Positions 36,601 to 51,000 of a stretch of DNA of 64,000 nucleotides are shown piece by piece. Position numbers and translations under genes: made by a program. Numbering within the stretch: the stretch's first letter is position 1; the number at the start of each line of letters is the position of its first letter. The stretch is from the NCBI GenBank assembly GCA_013400975.1, contig WBMZ01010243.1, positions 62,001 through 126,000 on the forward strand. Direction: 5' to 3'. The stretch is from Atrichornis clamosus. Lineage: Eukaryota; Chordata; Aves; Passeriformes; Menuridae. The notes under the pieces are model-generated. The model had not been told where the DNA came from, did not search any database, and was given only the letters and a program-made list of their open reading frames with translations.

Positions 36601-39600
36601 AAGAAGCAGATGAATGATTCTGCTTTTTAGTGCCTATAAAATGGATCCATAATTAACCCTTACGGGAGGTACAGACAACTTGCTATGCAAAAAGGGAATT
36701 ACTATCAAACTGACTCAAATTTGACACTAATGCACAGACTGAAAATATTCATTTATTGTCTTGTCAGTACCACTGTTGCTCCAGATACTGGTATCTTTGA
36801 TAAACTGAAACATTTAGAAAAGATTACACAGGGGATGTTTTTTACTTAATGATTATCATGAAGTGTTGCTAACATTGCATAGCGGGTGACAGAAAGAGAA
36901 TATATTAATTAGTATCCAATGTAGCCTAGGAGAGATGATTCATGCTGTATCAGGATAAAAGTATTTATGCTATTACTGTATTTTAAAACTTAAATAATAA
37001 AAATGTGTAGATTCCATTACCCTATCACACAGTTCTGTAGTTCAGCTACTGCATTACAAAACCTGAAGAATTCTGCATTAAAGCACATTTCATATTACAT
37101 TTAGCTATCAGCATAACTTTTCAGAAAGACAAGTATCTTCTAATTTTCCTCTTTGGGGATGATGGTAAAACTTCAGTTATTCAGGTTCTCTTTGGTCTCT
37201 CTGACTACAGTCCTTTCAGACTGCAACATGAATGCTTTTCCAGGTGAGAGCAAGTGAGGAATTTTTAAGAGCTACTTTGTGCAAGTATTACAAGATGCCA
37301 TTTCAGACTGCTTGTGGTTTCAACAGGAGAGAATTATTCACTTCTTCACAACATTTTGACATTTTTGAGTTTCAGTTTTGTTATGTTTTTTTCTGATGGC
37401 AAATTCTCAGTGCAGGAGAGTCTCCACTGAATCTGGTTTGTGAATTGTACAGAACTTAGCAGACATTTGATGATTAAGTGTGATGAATTCCCTACCTGGT
37501 GATAAAATCCTCTTTAGGGGGTTTTTATTCTTGACTTTGATATGAATTTTAGCCTTTTAGTTCATATTGGCATAGAGATTTGTAGTATAATCACTGGGGA
37601 CAGTATGAACAGAGAACAAATTGGAATAGCGGGGCATAAAGGCACAAGGAGGAATGGCAGAAGTCTATGATGGCATCCACACCAACAGGATATTAGAGAC
37701 ACAGGACATTTACAGGCAGCTTCTGAGGACACATAGATCTAAAGAATAGGAGGGAAGCCCAAAAAAAGGGGCAGCCTCGACTGTGTATTTTGTTTCTTTC
37801 ACCTGAGTCTTCTCTCTGAAAGTCTCATAAAGATTTTGGGGTTCTTCTTATTCCACTTTTATTTTCAGGTGACATTTTAAATTTTCCTTCTATATGAATT
37901 GTTTATAGTCAGATAAGGCTTACGCCAAGCCCAAGATAAGCAAATTTAAAATCACATTTAAGTATAAAACTAATAATTTTTTATTAGCATTATTAACTGT
38001 ATTGCCTATGACTTTTCAGGTCTTAATAAAGACCAGATCGTATAATCTGGGTCTGTATAATTACCCAAACTACCTCAAACTCTGTGGTTTAAATAAATGA
38101 CCAAGTTGAAAGTCCTGAAGGCAGTTTTAAAGTAATATAACTGCATTACACTTTTTCACAATGTCTTATTGTCATTGCAATGCCTGGTGTAAAATCTGTC
38201 TTTTTATCTCCATTGAAAAGAACCAGCAACATGAACACCATGGTCTCAGAGATGACAAATGCAGATTCAGCTGTGACTTTTTGTTCAGGGCAAAAACATA
38301 TGATGGAATGAACATGGTGGTTTGAAGTGTATAAACCCTATTTCATTTGAATTCAGTGTTTGAAGTGCCAAATGACAAATTACTAATGACCTGCTTGATA
38401 GTCACATGAATATTCATTCTATTTAGAAAATAAGGGTAGTGTCCAGTGTAGAGAAATAATAGTATCATGTAGCAAGAGTGGACAAGTAGTTTAGTTTCCT
38501 ATTAGGCTGTGCACCTACTGTTATAGAAACTGTTGGTTCCAATCCAGATTCCTCCTTTACTGAGGCTGCAAAAAATTTGGAACCCTGTATATGACAAATA
38601 CTTGGAAGACACTTGAATATAACCAAGCAAGTATGCAGCTAGATGGGTCTGAATTAAACTGGAGAGATCAGCTATCTTTCCCTGCCGCCTACTTACCTTT
38701 TAGATGCTGAGAATACCTTCCTCAAAGCTCAGGAATTTAATGCAAAATTTCTAGACTATTGTTTGAACAGGAAGATATTCCATAAAAAATGATGGCAAGA
38801 ATGGGATTGAGAAGAGAATGATCTATGGGCAGTAGAGTGGAGGGATAGACAAATTTACGTTGTGAAAGAAGATAACTAGGCACGTTTCATGTCTTTAGGC
38901 TGATTTTTATACTCAGACCTCATGAAAGAATTTTGAAGAGTAAAAATGATGAAAAGTTGTTTTTTCCTGACCAGAGCATGACCCATATGGTGACGCTTCC
39001 TCTGTCATTTCTTCAGATGTTTCAGATGATATCTGTTGTCTTCTGGGCAGTATCGTATGAATACATCAAGTTCACAGTTCTGTTAAAGCCCCTGGGAGCT
39101 GATCATCTTGTGTTTTGTTAACTGATCAGAAGCCATAGTCTCTTCTCACCTAGTATATATATTATCAAATGTATGCATGGATATTTGACTAATCCGAACA
39201 CAGCACATGTTAAACAGATTTTATGTTACTCAGCTAGAATAGTGTGCTTTAAGTCATCTTTCAGGGATAAAAAAAAAGTTACAGTCTCTTCTTTTTTTTG
39301 TATTCTAGTAATGTTTCCTTGCTGTGATTTGTCCATATAAAGGACCTTCTTGTATGGGACCTTCACTCATAAAAGAAGTAAAAATTTCTATTGGTTTACA
39401 AACTTTTTTTTTCATCTACATGGTTTGCTAATATGTCAGGTCCAATATAATAAGAATACAACAAATTAGTGTGATAGTGGTAAAAGCAGTTGCTGTATAT
39501 ATCCTTACATCACTAGTTCAGTTTATTTAATTTTAACTGTGAAGATATCTTACAAATTGCTTTTTTATCAATTAGTCGGATTGAAAGAGTTAATTAGGCT

Positions 39601-40711
39601 TTCTGCTGTTTTAATTATATGACATATTGAATCAAAGACTTTCATCTTATATTTAAATTTTGACATCTGAACAGTTGAAAACATAAAATAAAAAATCTTC
39701 TGCTATTTAGTTATTAAGTAAACATTCTTATGTATTTCATTTTCTCACGTAAAAAAAAAAACAAAAGAAAGAAAAAAAAATTATGAAAGAGTTACATAGT
39801 TACCATGGCAACAAAAGTTACTCAAACCACAGGAGTCTGTGTTACAATCTTTAAAATATATATATTTTTACACATAAATATTTTTACACATAAATTTTAA
39901 TATAAAGAGATTATTCTCTTTTCAGTACTACAAGAGGAATAAACTGAGACTTACTACTAGTGTATACTGAACAACTAAGCATATTATACAATTTAAAAAA
40001 TAAATAAATAAAGGAAGAAAACAAGCTACCTTGTCACCACCTCACAGAAAGTGTTGGCTGTCTTACCTAGACAATGGTTCTGAAATATCCCAGAACTTTC
40101 TACAAAAATAGGAATTGAGATGCTACTAGAGAGGTGCTGGAAATCGAGGCCTCATTCAGTCCTCAAACCACTGACATATGCTACATTTCTGAATCATTGT
40201 TTCTAAAATCCATACAGTACTATGGTATAGCACTTTAAAAAGTATATTCTAGTAAGCCTGACATTTAATTTATTTTAAGCAAAACTTTTTTCCAAGACTT
40301 TGTCAAATCCTGTACTTCAGTGTTTCTGTTGTAACAAATATTTTTCCTATGAGGTTGAGCAACTCTAACATCACGTAAATATATTCAGTCTAGGAAAATT
40401 TGTTATTTTTCCACTGTTTATCTCAGCCACTGCAATTTGGGACACTGAGAATAAGATCCTGAATTTGGTTTATTTCTTACAAGAAATAATTAAAATGCAA
40501 CTGAATTTCAGATATGTACACTAAGTGCTAAGATTAGGAACATTCATATCAATGATAGGTATCATAGATGAGGATTTGTTTACATGACAGCTTGTGCATT
40601 TGAGTTAAAGGGGAAGATAGAAGGGAGAAAATACTGCCTTGCAACATCAAAGTATAAGTAATGTTGTCCTTCCTATTTAGGCTGCCTATCTGTCAAGTTA
40701 AGAGGTAAAAT
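33635..40711. other. Non-coding stretch, nothing recognised except a small tandem duplication
   Basis: AT-rich unique DNA. Open frames at 35635-35952 and 34711-34962 have no recognisable domain. There is a 16-bp tandem duplication at 39864-39895 and an AAAT run near 39997-40013. Confidence 0.55.
39864..39895. repeat. Perfect 16-bp tandem duplication
   Basis: ATTTTTACACATAAAT occurs twice back to back (39864-39879 and 39880-39895). Probably replication slippage. Confidence 0.95.
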
Positions 40712-40770
40712 TATGAAGTGAACTAGATGACCTATTAAAGTTTCTTCCAAACTTATTTTTTATGATTGAT
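40712..40770 (+). mobile_element. CR1 LINE, 3' tail remnant
   Basis: Shows the CR1 3' terminal signature GAACTAGATGACCTATTAAAG then TTTCTTCCAAACTTA, ending TTTTTATGATTGAT, which resembles the family's ATTCTATG-type terminal repeats. Only about 60 bp are recognisable; a more diverged body may extend upstream. Confidence 0.75.
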
Positions 40771-43129
40771 CTGCTTTAAAATTTTCCTTCTGATCTCTTC
40801 ATCTAACACCTCCCTGTAAGTGATCTCCATACCTTCTTTCTCATTCCCTTGGATGTTCCAAAGGAGAAAATGTAGTCTATTCTAACAAGAAGTTACCACC
40901 CATTCAATTAAAAGTGTATTTGAATAAAAGTTAGGCAACAGGTTTTGTCCTGCTTCAGCTGAGAACAGTTGAAAAGCTCATTATGAAATTGTCATATTAC
41001 TGATGTCCTTGTTCCATGTATATTTTAAAAGCTAGAAAGACAAAACCTCTGACAACATAATTCCATCAGAAAATATCTTAAAAGAGTTTTTATCCTCCAC
41101 CCACACCGCTAAGAGAAAGAATCTCTCTTTACCAGAAGGGCTTGTTCTACCCAGTAATATTATCTTTGTCCCCAGGGCAGTCTCTGACTTTCAGAACCTG
41201 ACAGCTCCATCAAAGTTTTCAAATTGCATTTTTTTTCTCTGTTTCAAAGCAGAAGATTTTTGCTAACCTGTAACTGGAATCAGGTCACCAGCAGTTCTCA
41301 GCCACTGGGCCCTAGTGCTGATGAAGTTTTCATGCTAACCCTTTCACATCAGTATTTTGTATTGTCCTCATTTTTAAACCATATTCGTTACAATAGATGT
41401 GGGTACTTGAGTCAGAATGATTGTGTAGGCTTGGGTGGGATAAAAATGAAAATCATGTGGTTAAATAATGGCATTTTGAGAATTCACTGTTGTAAATAAT
41501 GTGCTAATAGACTGAAAGATGCCACTGGTATTCTAAGGAGTATATGTAATAACTTCTGATGGCTTTGTGTCTGTGTATGCATGGAAATCACATCAATATG
41601 ATTAAGCCCTTCTGTGAATTTTAGCTGCTTGTGTTCCACCACACTGAAAAAATATTAAAAGACATAACTGAAATAAAACTGCAGTTTTTCAAAATCACAG
41701 AAATTAGGCACATTTGGACACAATGGCTGTTTTTCCTTGTCCGGGTAAACTAAAAGAGACCTGGTGCAATTAAAGAAATGTGCTGTTTTTTTCCTGACTA
41801 AAAATCATGCAGGACACCTCCAACAGAAGTTAACTCTAGTCAAACCAGGACCCATAATCCAGAACTTCGCTGTTCTTGTCTTGGAGTGTAACATTAGTGG
41901 GGTAAAACAGGACAAGAGGAAGAACATCATGTCAGACCATCTGCAAGACTGTTTACAGTTCCTGCCAACATACATGACAGGTAATTTGTGCTAAACAAGC
42001 AAAACACCATTAAAAAGGTTCAAACCAAATTATTACAGTAAAAACCATACAGTCTGTCATTCGTTAAGGGTGTAGTTTCTCATGTTATTTTTTTATTTCA
42101 ATTCCCTTCCAAGTTTTTAAAAGCTATTGTTTTCTGTCACATCCACATGCAAAGTTAAGAAATACTTTGAATGTACAAATCTGAGCACATTTCATACGAC
42201 CTTTTTCTGTATTTGGCATCATACTAGCCTGCAGGTGAAAAATGATGGAAAGTTGGTACATAGGTTTGCAATAAAATACTGTACACTCAAAACAGGAGGT
42301 AAATATTTGAAAATAAAACTTCTGCTCTTGGCATTGTAGTAATTTTCTTCTCCTATCAATCATTATCTAGAAATTCATTCTTATAATTCCTTTCTTTATT
42401 TCCTTCTTTGCCATCATATTAAAAAGTTATCATTCTCACCTCCAAATCTCTGCAGAATGTGACTTTATATCTCAGATCTCAGTACATCCCTCCTCATTTT
42501 GTTTGTGCTGTTGTAGTTGCTGATTCCAGTACTCCTACTCTTATTTTCAGGCTTTCTGCCATGCAATTCCATGTATAGAGAAAAATTCATAAAATTCAAT
42601 TTTTACACAGAGACCCAAACTCTGTGTCAAAGAGGACTTTTCTACATGTAGACGTTTTATAAGAAAAATATGAGCATTACTAAATTTCAACTCCAAGTTG
42701 ACAAATGTCTCAGCATATTCACATTTTATTTACTTTTATGTTTGAGGCTGAAAATTTTCTGTGCAAAACCTAGTAACACATACTTGAGAGCATATATCTG
42801 TGAATCGGTTTTAAATTTCCATAGCTTAAAAAGAAAGTGTTTTTACCAAATGTGAAAGCCAATTTTTTCTGCATTTTAATAATACAGCCACTGGTGTGCT
42901 TGGCTTTTTAGTCCAGGGAGAACAGTGCTTACACATTACTGACTCATTCTTTGAGGTGGCCAATGGCGAAATACAGTTTTAAAAGCAGAGAACATTATGT
43001 TGTATTTTAATGTGGGAAAATAAGACCCCGTCAGCCTGGAGGGCTGACAACATGTTGAATGGTCACACTTAGGTCATCAGTTCTACTGTAAGGCAGCTAC
43101 CAGTGACTAAGAGTAGGTGTTATCAGTGA

Positions 43130-43142
43130 CCACCAGATGGGC
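43130..43142 (+). promoter_or_regulatory. CTCF-like motif (weak)
   Basis: CCACCAGATGGGC agrees with the CTCF core except for one base. It is a sequence match only; binding is not shown. Confidence 0.3.
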
Positions 43143-44280
43143 TGTGTAAAACTACTTGCATCTCAACCTAGATGTTAACTGACAGGTGTACACCTCATTA
43201 AAAAAAACCCAAAAAACCAAAAAAAACCAAACAAATCCCTGCTACTGAATTTTTCAACAATTTGCAATTGGTAATCTCAGAAGACAGACTGCATTACAGT
43301 AAGCATTATAGTTTTTTGGGTTTTTTTTCATTAGCAATGCAGTGCTTTATTCGGGTCTGAGATACAGTTTAGGACTCCAATGCCCCTTACACTTGTATGT
43401 GATGCAATAGTGTATTTTTTGTGTCTGGATCTACAGGTTACTCCTGATTACATTAATGATCTTGGATTTCTTGGATGATTTTTGATCTGGCAACAGGTAA
43501 AAATCACATGCTATGGAGTATTATTATGTTAAATGTGCCATTTAAGCACACAAATTAGGAGATTGAGCTATATATGTAATCTCTGTAGTGAATAAAAGGG
43601 AGAAATTCTTCCGAGCTCAAATTCAGAGTAGTTAAATAAATTTCTGGAGGGATCTGACTTTGTCTTTGCTGTAGAGGGAATCTATAGCACTTAACAGGCT
43701 AATGCAGACTCAATACATTAAGAGCTTAATATTAAAAGTTTTCAATTTTCCACCAGAATTACTATTTTAATTAAGTTAATAACTAATTTATTTTCATACT
43801 TCTTTTAAACCAGATCCCACTGAATATGCAGACATTCAGTCTGATAACAGTGTGTCAAAAAGGCTTTACGATGGTAGCTCTAGACTCTGAGTGGTAGCTT
43901 GTATGAAATTAGTGCAACTGTCACTCATAAATGTTTCAAGATTATAGGGGAGTGGAAAAGTTGGGATGCAACTGGGTTAGGATTCAACAGGAAGTATCAA
44001 TTATGTATGTCAGTAGTGTCTTTTTATAAGCTGAATAAAGTTGAACAGTTTATTTTAGTTTATCTGTGTGTTGTTTAGCTGGTCACAAGTCAGGAATGGT
44101 AGAACAAGAACCATCTTTCTCTTCTGCAGGGACAACAACCTCTACTTCCCCAAAATTGGTGTTTGGTAATATGCATCATAATGCAAAATACCAATAAATA
44201 GTGAAACAAATGTTATGTCACTTTAGTTTCTTATTCTTCATCCTTTCCAGAAGATCTCAAGCACCGATCTGCCATCTGAA

Positions 44281-44292
44281 CCACCAGGTGGC
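44281..44292 (+). promoter_or_regulatory. CTCF-like motif
   Basis: CCACCAGGTGGC fits the 12-base CTCF core consensus in full. It also contains an E-box (CAGGTG), so it could instead bind bHLH or zinc-finger E-box factors. Confidence 0.35.
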
Positions 44293-44892
44293 TTTTTATT
44301 TTGTAGCACTAACTCAGCAACTTGAAATGGTTCAGTGATCTGTAGCAGTACTTAACTATTCAGCTGCAAACACAAATTACCTCATTATTAATGATGGAAC
44401 CAAGAGTAAACCTCAGTTTTGTGTGTATTCTGCCCCCTGTCCTTTATGGTATAGCTATTTGGTTGATTTTAGTTACCACAAGTAATGTGGAAGTTTACAT
44501 ACTTTGCCAAGCCATTGGTGTTTCAGACTTTTGGACTTTTAGACACTGGTGCTTGTACCTGACCAGATTAGCACCAGACTAGAAAACATAGACTGTCAAA
44601 GCAGACTCAGAACAGAGAGGACAGTGCAGCCTGCTGGTTCCCTACTTCTAGAAGTCCTATAGAAAGTAGAGAGCACAGGCACAGAAGGAAGTTCTGAGGA
44701 TTATGTCTGCATGTTGACGGGATCTGTTTCTGGCAATCTAACATGAAAACACCTGGACCACTAGGTACAAACCCTATGCAAAACTGATAGTCTCTTATGC
44801 ATGCAGTCCTTTCTGGTAAATCCCTGAAGTTACTCCCTGCAAAAAAACCCCACAACACTAACCCTAAAACTATAACCAACAAGTTGGGTTTC

Positions 44893-45085
44893 TCATGGCC
44901 ACACTGGGTGCCCCACAAAATCAATTCCAAGTGCCCCATGGCAACACCATCTATCCTACCACCATGTTGGATGGCCCATGGCCACGCCAGGTGCCCCACA
45001 ACCATGCCAGGTGACCCACAGCAGCACTCTCTATTCCATAGCCCTGTTGAATGCCCATTGCCATGGCCAACCCAGGGATACACCT
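44893..45085. repeat. Degenerate minisatellite, units of about 18-24 bp
   Basis: About nine imperfect tandem units resembling CCCCATGGCCACGCCAGGTG, with variants such as CCCCACAACCATGCCAGGTG and ACCCACAGCAGCACTC. The tract is GC-rich against AT-rich flanks. It lies in the longest open frame of the window (minus, 45143-44607, 178 codons) and accounts for its Gly/His/Trp-rich first half, so that frame is not called as a gene. Confidence 0.8.
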
Positions 45086-48000
45086 CTCTATAGAAAAGTG
45101 GGAAAAAAACCCCTTTCCATACAAACTTTCTTGTTGAAATCATATTTTGACTGCTTCATTCATTATATGTTGTACTGTTTCAGGGTTGCCAAGGAAAAAC
45201 ATACCATCAGAGGATTGTAGTATATCCTTAATATCCCAAGGGCAACCGCACATGGTATCTTTCATGTTTTTCTCACAGATGGCATCTATTGCTGTGGTGT
45301 TTTTAAAAATTCCCTGAGGTGAAAATGGATGACAGCATCATCCTTTCAAACTGTCAGAAGGAGAAAATTCAACACATTTATGATAAGTGGATGAGAACTT
45401 TCTCATTTGTTGTGCTGTTGAAATTTGGTTTATCTGATTTCTACCACACAGCCATTGGTGGGACCAGCTCATGACATTATCTGCATTGTCCTCATGTGCC
45501 CAGAGCTGCATCCAATTAAAGAGTTTTAATTTACAGAGCTTTTTACAGGACATTTGATTCTAGTTTCTCGATCTCCATGTTATAAAAAAATTATATTCAG
45601 ATTAATCTGAAATTACCTCAATTTCTCTCATTGCTAAGAAATTTTTAAGGTCAGAACTATGTATTTCAAATTGCTAGCCTGCTACAATCATGAGTGTTGG
45701 TGAGAGATTAGGTGAGGTGGAATGATAGATTCACCGAATTCAGATTAGGTTTGTGTTGCAAAAATTTTGCATGTCTACAGTAGGGGAGTATCATATTTTT
45801 AAATTCTAAATGGTGCCATAATTCATCTTATGTACGTATTACAATATTTGCTTTTCTTCTTTTCCTCTCTTTCCCCCCTGCATTCTGTTGAACAAAGATC
45901 TGATCAGCCAATTTGCTTTTATTTCTTTTGTGATTACTGTTACTGCTGATACTAAAAGATTCAGTAGTTATGACTGACTGACTCCTTCCTATTCCTTGTT
46001 TGTTTTTATCCATGAGTTATGTCCTAGCTAAGTTAATAAGTAGTTTGAGGAATGGACTATTGCTCTCAACCAATTTGTACATAGCCTTGCACAACAGATC
46101 TAGATTTTGAGAGCACTAGTATTACTGTGATGGGAATATTTAGCATATTTAACATTTGTAGAGCTATAGAAAAAGTGGTTTTTTATTTTGGTTCTGGGTT
46201 GTTGGTTTTTTTTCCCTGGATTACTGACTGAATAAGCCATACTAAAAAAAAAAGAAGTGGGCGTGTGGTGGGGGTGAATGAGAGGGGTTTCAGGTAAAAC
46301 AATGCAACCTGAGACTGAAATGCTTAGACTGAGCAATGTGTGTTCCATGTATAATCAGTGGAAACAGGTTTACTCAGAAGATGATTCACCGAGCTTCTAT
46401 GAACAGCTATATAAAGATGAAAAATATTTAGAAATAAGTCTCTCACTTCTCTTTTCAGTAGCTTTAGGGCTAGAAATAAAAAGAAGTACTTCTAGAGATC
46501 TAGATAGACTAGATATTACTATCTGAACATTATTATTTATTTGGCCAAAGGTAAATGGAGTAAATCCCAGTTTAAATGTCTACCTTATAGGGTGTGGACA
46601 TAATTTAAGTTTTTAAATAAAATACTATTTAAGTTGAAAAACATCTTTACTTTTTGGCCAAACTGATTTGATTTAAAAAACCCCAAACCCTGAATTCATA
46701 TTTTATATGGATCACAGGAAAGTTTTATCCAACTCTAGTGCTTATTATAATTTCTGTCTTATTGCAGGTGTTCATTTTGTTATAGCCGATTGATTGATTC
46801 TTTCAAAATAGCATTCTATTTGCTCATATACCATTATCCTCATGACATTTACATAATAGAACCCAAGTATTTATATACGTGTGGCAGACTAACTGTAAAA
46901 ACAAGGATGGTTTTTGGAACGAACAATGTGTATGTCTGGTATAGTGCTGAATTTTCAAGACAATTTTAACCAGCACTGTTCACAAGTGTGTGAACTGTGT
47001 GTTTCTGAAAATCTGGGCTCTTATTTGTGTCTGCCCGATACATGTCTTCGAAAACATTTGGAGGAAAGAACTGCTGGTGGCAGCAGTCCATCTATGGCTA
47101 TTTTGAGCTACCGAAAAAACTAAATTCTTATTTGAAAGTCCAATTCTACTTATAAAAGTAATTGGACCAGAGGGATTTATGTACAGATTGCTAGAGTGAC
47201 AATACTTTCAACATAAGGGCTTCCCAAACTCCAAGTACAATACCCAACAGACCAGATACAGTTTGCCTTAGGTCCCCAATTTCTCAAATACAAAATCTCC
47301 TGCAAGGGTGCTGATATAGGGATGTCCAGGAAAAAAAGAAGGAAAGTAGAATCAGCTTTCAAATGTTAAGCCCTATTGTCTGCATGCACGAGAATGATGG
47401 AAAGGGTTGACATCATTGTTTTTCAAATGATTTTTACCTCTGCCTCCAAAAAAGCATTGCAAAGTCTGGAAGAAAAACACAAAGGGATCAGCAGCAATAC
47501 AAATGATGGTGCACAGATGACCATGTGGTACTCATGCAGTTTTCTCTGTACTTTGTAGTTGTAACCAATAGCAGCTACCAAAATTTGGTATTCAGCTTGG
47601 GCAATCATCCAGACCAGACACAGTAACATCAAGGCCAACTTAGTGCTTTTGGCATTGCAATACAGTAGAGGAATCAGAGGAATCAGTTGAATACTTTAAA
47701 AGTATTCCACAAACTATTGCCTGAGCACTTCAAAGATCCCTTTCCTGTCAGAAAATACTACAGAAATAGAGATGGAAAAACTGACAATACTTGAGGTAAA
47801 CCTTTAGGATCTGGAAAAAGGCATTTTCCCTTGAGATGTGCTTTCACATCTCATATTATTTTTTGAAGGAGCTAAAAATCAACAATTATATTATGATACT
47901 CTGGACTGATCTCTCATGGAGGCATCAGCATAGTTTCTGAGGTCATCTTTCTAGAAAATTATGTCTATTTTAGTATTTAGGATATTGGGTCTATCATGAG

Positions 48001-51000
48001 AGGTGACTAAGCACTAAAGGACATAACATCTTCAGAAAATTGACTTGTGATAGCTTCCTCCTCATTATCTTTTTTATTTTGTGTTGTTGGAGCACAAGAC
48101 AAACTGCATGAATACATTTAATCACATTCCCTGCTGCTTAAGGTTACTGGTGGCCAGGTAGCAATGAACACGAGGACTTTACCAAACAGGAATAAAGAAA
48201 GAGCAAAGAAGGGTCTTGAGAAAATTCTGAATTAAACTATTCGTATCTCCTGGACAGTTGTATTCCAAGATTACAACATAACCAGCACACTAAAGGTGGT
48301 TTGTTTTTTTTTTTTTCTTAAAGGGTTTATGATATACCCTTAGCAGTGACACTTTCAACAGAATTCAGGAAAAGGCATTTGCATTGAAGCCGACTTAACT
48401 GACTTAAAGGTAGCTCACTAAAGGTAGGAGGGTCTCTCATTAGGCCTGAATAATGCTGCCAGCAGAATTGCTTTCAGAAATACCAGGGCTTATGATAAAA
48501 ATGTAAACATTTATTTACTTTTTAGTCTTGTTAATTATGAAAAATGCTAAAATTATCTTTTTCTAAAGGAAACAAAAGCATCACAACATATGAAGTCTCT
48601 AGACTAGTTCTCAAGATAGAAATCATCAAAATTATGAGGAATAAAGAAGCTGGAAAAACATTTTGATAGCAGTAATTGCATAAGTGCGTATGCAGTGCGG
48701 CAAAGGCATTTAGAGAATAGTTACTGACCACAATCCTGAATAACACGGCTGTGAATTGTATGAGTCAGTCCAGTGTCCCTGTGTTTCAACTGCCATTGCT
48801 CAGGTACCTGCTGGAGCAGAATAGAACTGGCACATTAAACTCACGACGTCCCAAAAAGTAAAACAACTCATGACTCTCAAAAGCAAATTTGAACCGTTTG
48901 GTGATTTTTTTCCTTTTTCTTGCCGAGGGTTTCTCCTTCCAATTTCTTTAGCTGCACAGCCAGATTCCAGAACACACAATCCAACTTGGTTCCAACGTAA
49001 ATGTTCTATTTTCAAAGAAGTGTATTCCATAGCCTTTAGAAAACCAGTTAAGAAACTGCCACTCTTCTTATTATATGTAATTGTCACTATTTAGCAACCT
49101 TAAAGCAAATTTCAGCGTTCTCTTGAGTAGAGGTCAACACCTCATCTTGGTTACTTTGGTGGGATGCTGAAGGCAATTAGCGTTAGGTTAAATTTTACTC
49201 AAATTGGGACATCCAATATAGGAATTTGATCCTAATGTTTTCTGTGCAGGAATTATTTAAGCAGGAAGATTTCATAAGGTGAATGAAAATTTCTACATAA
49301 ATGAGCTGATCATGTAAATAAGAGGTTTAAGATACAGTCCTCAAACTATAACTACCTAGTCTTCCAGAAATACTTTGTAACTTATGACCTTCTAAATTTA
49401 GAGGACTTTTTTTATCTTTTAATAATCTCCAATGCTTTAATGAGTAAAGTATAACAAATGACATTTTGGTTGCCATAGTGACATAATTTTTCTTATATGT
49501 TCCCAGACTGAAAGCCTTTTTCTTTTTCTCTTGCTTTGTCTTAGCAGGATAAAGGCTACAGCTATAATAAATGCAACTTCATTATTCTCTATTAGAAATA
49601 AATGAAAGAAAAAGGATATATGATCTAATAATAGAATATGTTCATACTTAATTACTGGGTGCCATTATTTTGAAGGAGTAACATTGCTGACAAACGTAGT
49701 GGCTCACTGCTCCACAGAGTAATTAATAGTGTTGTTTATTGTCCTATAAGTTTTTCTCTTTTGTCAGACACAATTTGTTAAGTAAATTAGATACTGAAAT
49801 GCATGTAGGTTTAAAAGATAGTGAATAATAAAGTATTAGCAAGGATTTAATGATACTGAAATAGCTGGAGAGAAAAGTAGTAATCTGATGCAAACAGTTT
49901 CCATGGTAATGACTTAAATCTTTCAATACTGAAGGAAAAAAATCATAATTTGAAACCTGTGTACTTGTATATACATTTTAAAAACAGGCATGTATCAGGC
50001 AGACCAACACTCCAACTGAGACAAAATCTTTCACCTTAAGATTTACTGCAGTCCAAAGCATCAGCGGACAGACATTTTTGTCACAGATCTGTCACCTCTG
50101 CAAGAACCAATGTACTTGTGCTCTTCAGCAGAACTGATACTATTTTACTAAAATCTTTTCAATTTAAGAAAAAAAATCACTATAGGAGTTCATTCTGTTT
50201 ATATTAAGCCTAACCACATGTCATCATCTAGCTATAAACAGGTGTATCATTTCTTCACAGTTTTCCTATTTAAATTTAGTAGCCTGTCAAACCATGGCTA
50301 TGAGTCATGTGAAATGCTTCTGCATCACAGAAATTTGGTTCTCTTGGAGTACTTCTCAATACACCAAACTGATATAGAATAACTAATAATAAGACAAAGA
50401 TTATAGACTTCAGTTTCCTAAAGTAGGTCTTAAAATTTCTCTTCCAATTAACAGAAAAAAAGCATTTGCATTGTTACTGTTTTTGAGAACAAGTGCGTTC
50501 TTGACAAAATTTCTTTTCCATTTATGGCAAATTTATTTAAAAGTTTAAAAACAAAAATGAAAAATTCAGTTTATAAAGGGTTCTTTCAGCTTGTAAAGAC
50601 TGCAAACATACTGTTTATACCTTTTCTACACCAGGTACAGCTTTATTGTTCATGTCAAAAAAAGTTTATTGTTTCAGTGTTTGTGTAAAAGTAAGTACAG
50701 CATGTAGATTTCAAAGATAGTAGTTATAAATGTTAATGACCAGGAATATTCTGGCTGAAATTTTGTTTCCAAAGGCTGTAGGAAGAAAAACATTTTTCTT
50801 TTGACTAGAGATGGAAAATTACACCTAATGACTTAAAAAATGCATATATGTTCTCTAGGCTTTTTACAACTCCCTGTGTTCCTCACACGAAGGGCATGGC
50901 AACACTTTATTCCCTTACTTTGTGGTTTATCTTTGAAGAACAAAACCATAGAGACTATTAAGTTTCTCTGGGGAATCTCTGATTATTCAGTTGAATAAGT

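Larger units (their letters stand above)
40771..44892. other. Non-coding stretch with two CTCF-like motifs
   Basis: AT-rich unique DNA. A GC-richer patch at 43025-43200 carries one motif; a second lies at 44281. The A-rich tract at 43199-43235 is low complexity. No gene is recognised. Confidence 0.5.

Noticed and set aside
44858..44876. Telomere-like CTAACCCTAAAACTATAACC
   Set aside because: A single imperfect run of two units, not an interstitial telomeric array; a similar single TAACCCTAA occurs near 635.
44607..45143. Longest open frame in the window, minus strand, 178 codons
   Set aside because: About its first half is reverse-complemented degenerate minisatellite; there are no domain, splice or start signals, and its Gly/His/Trp-rich content follows from the repeat unit.
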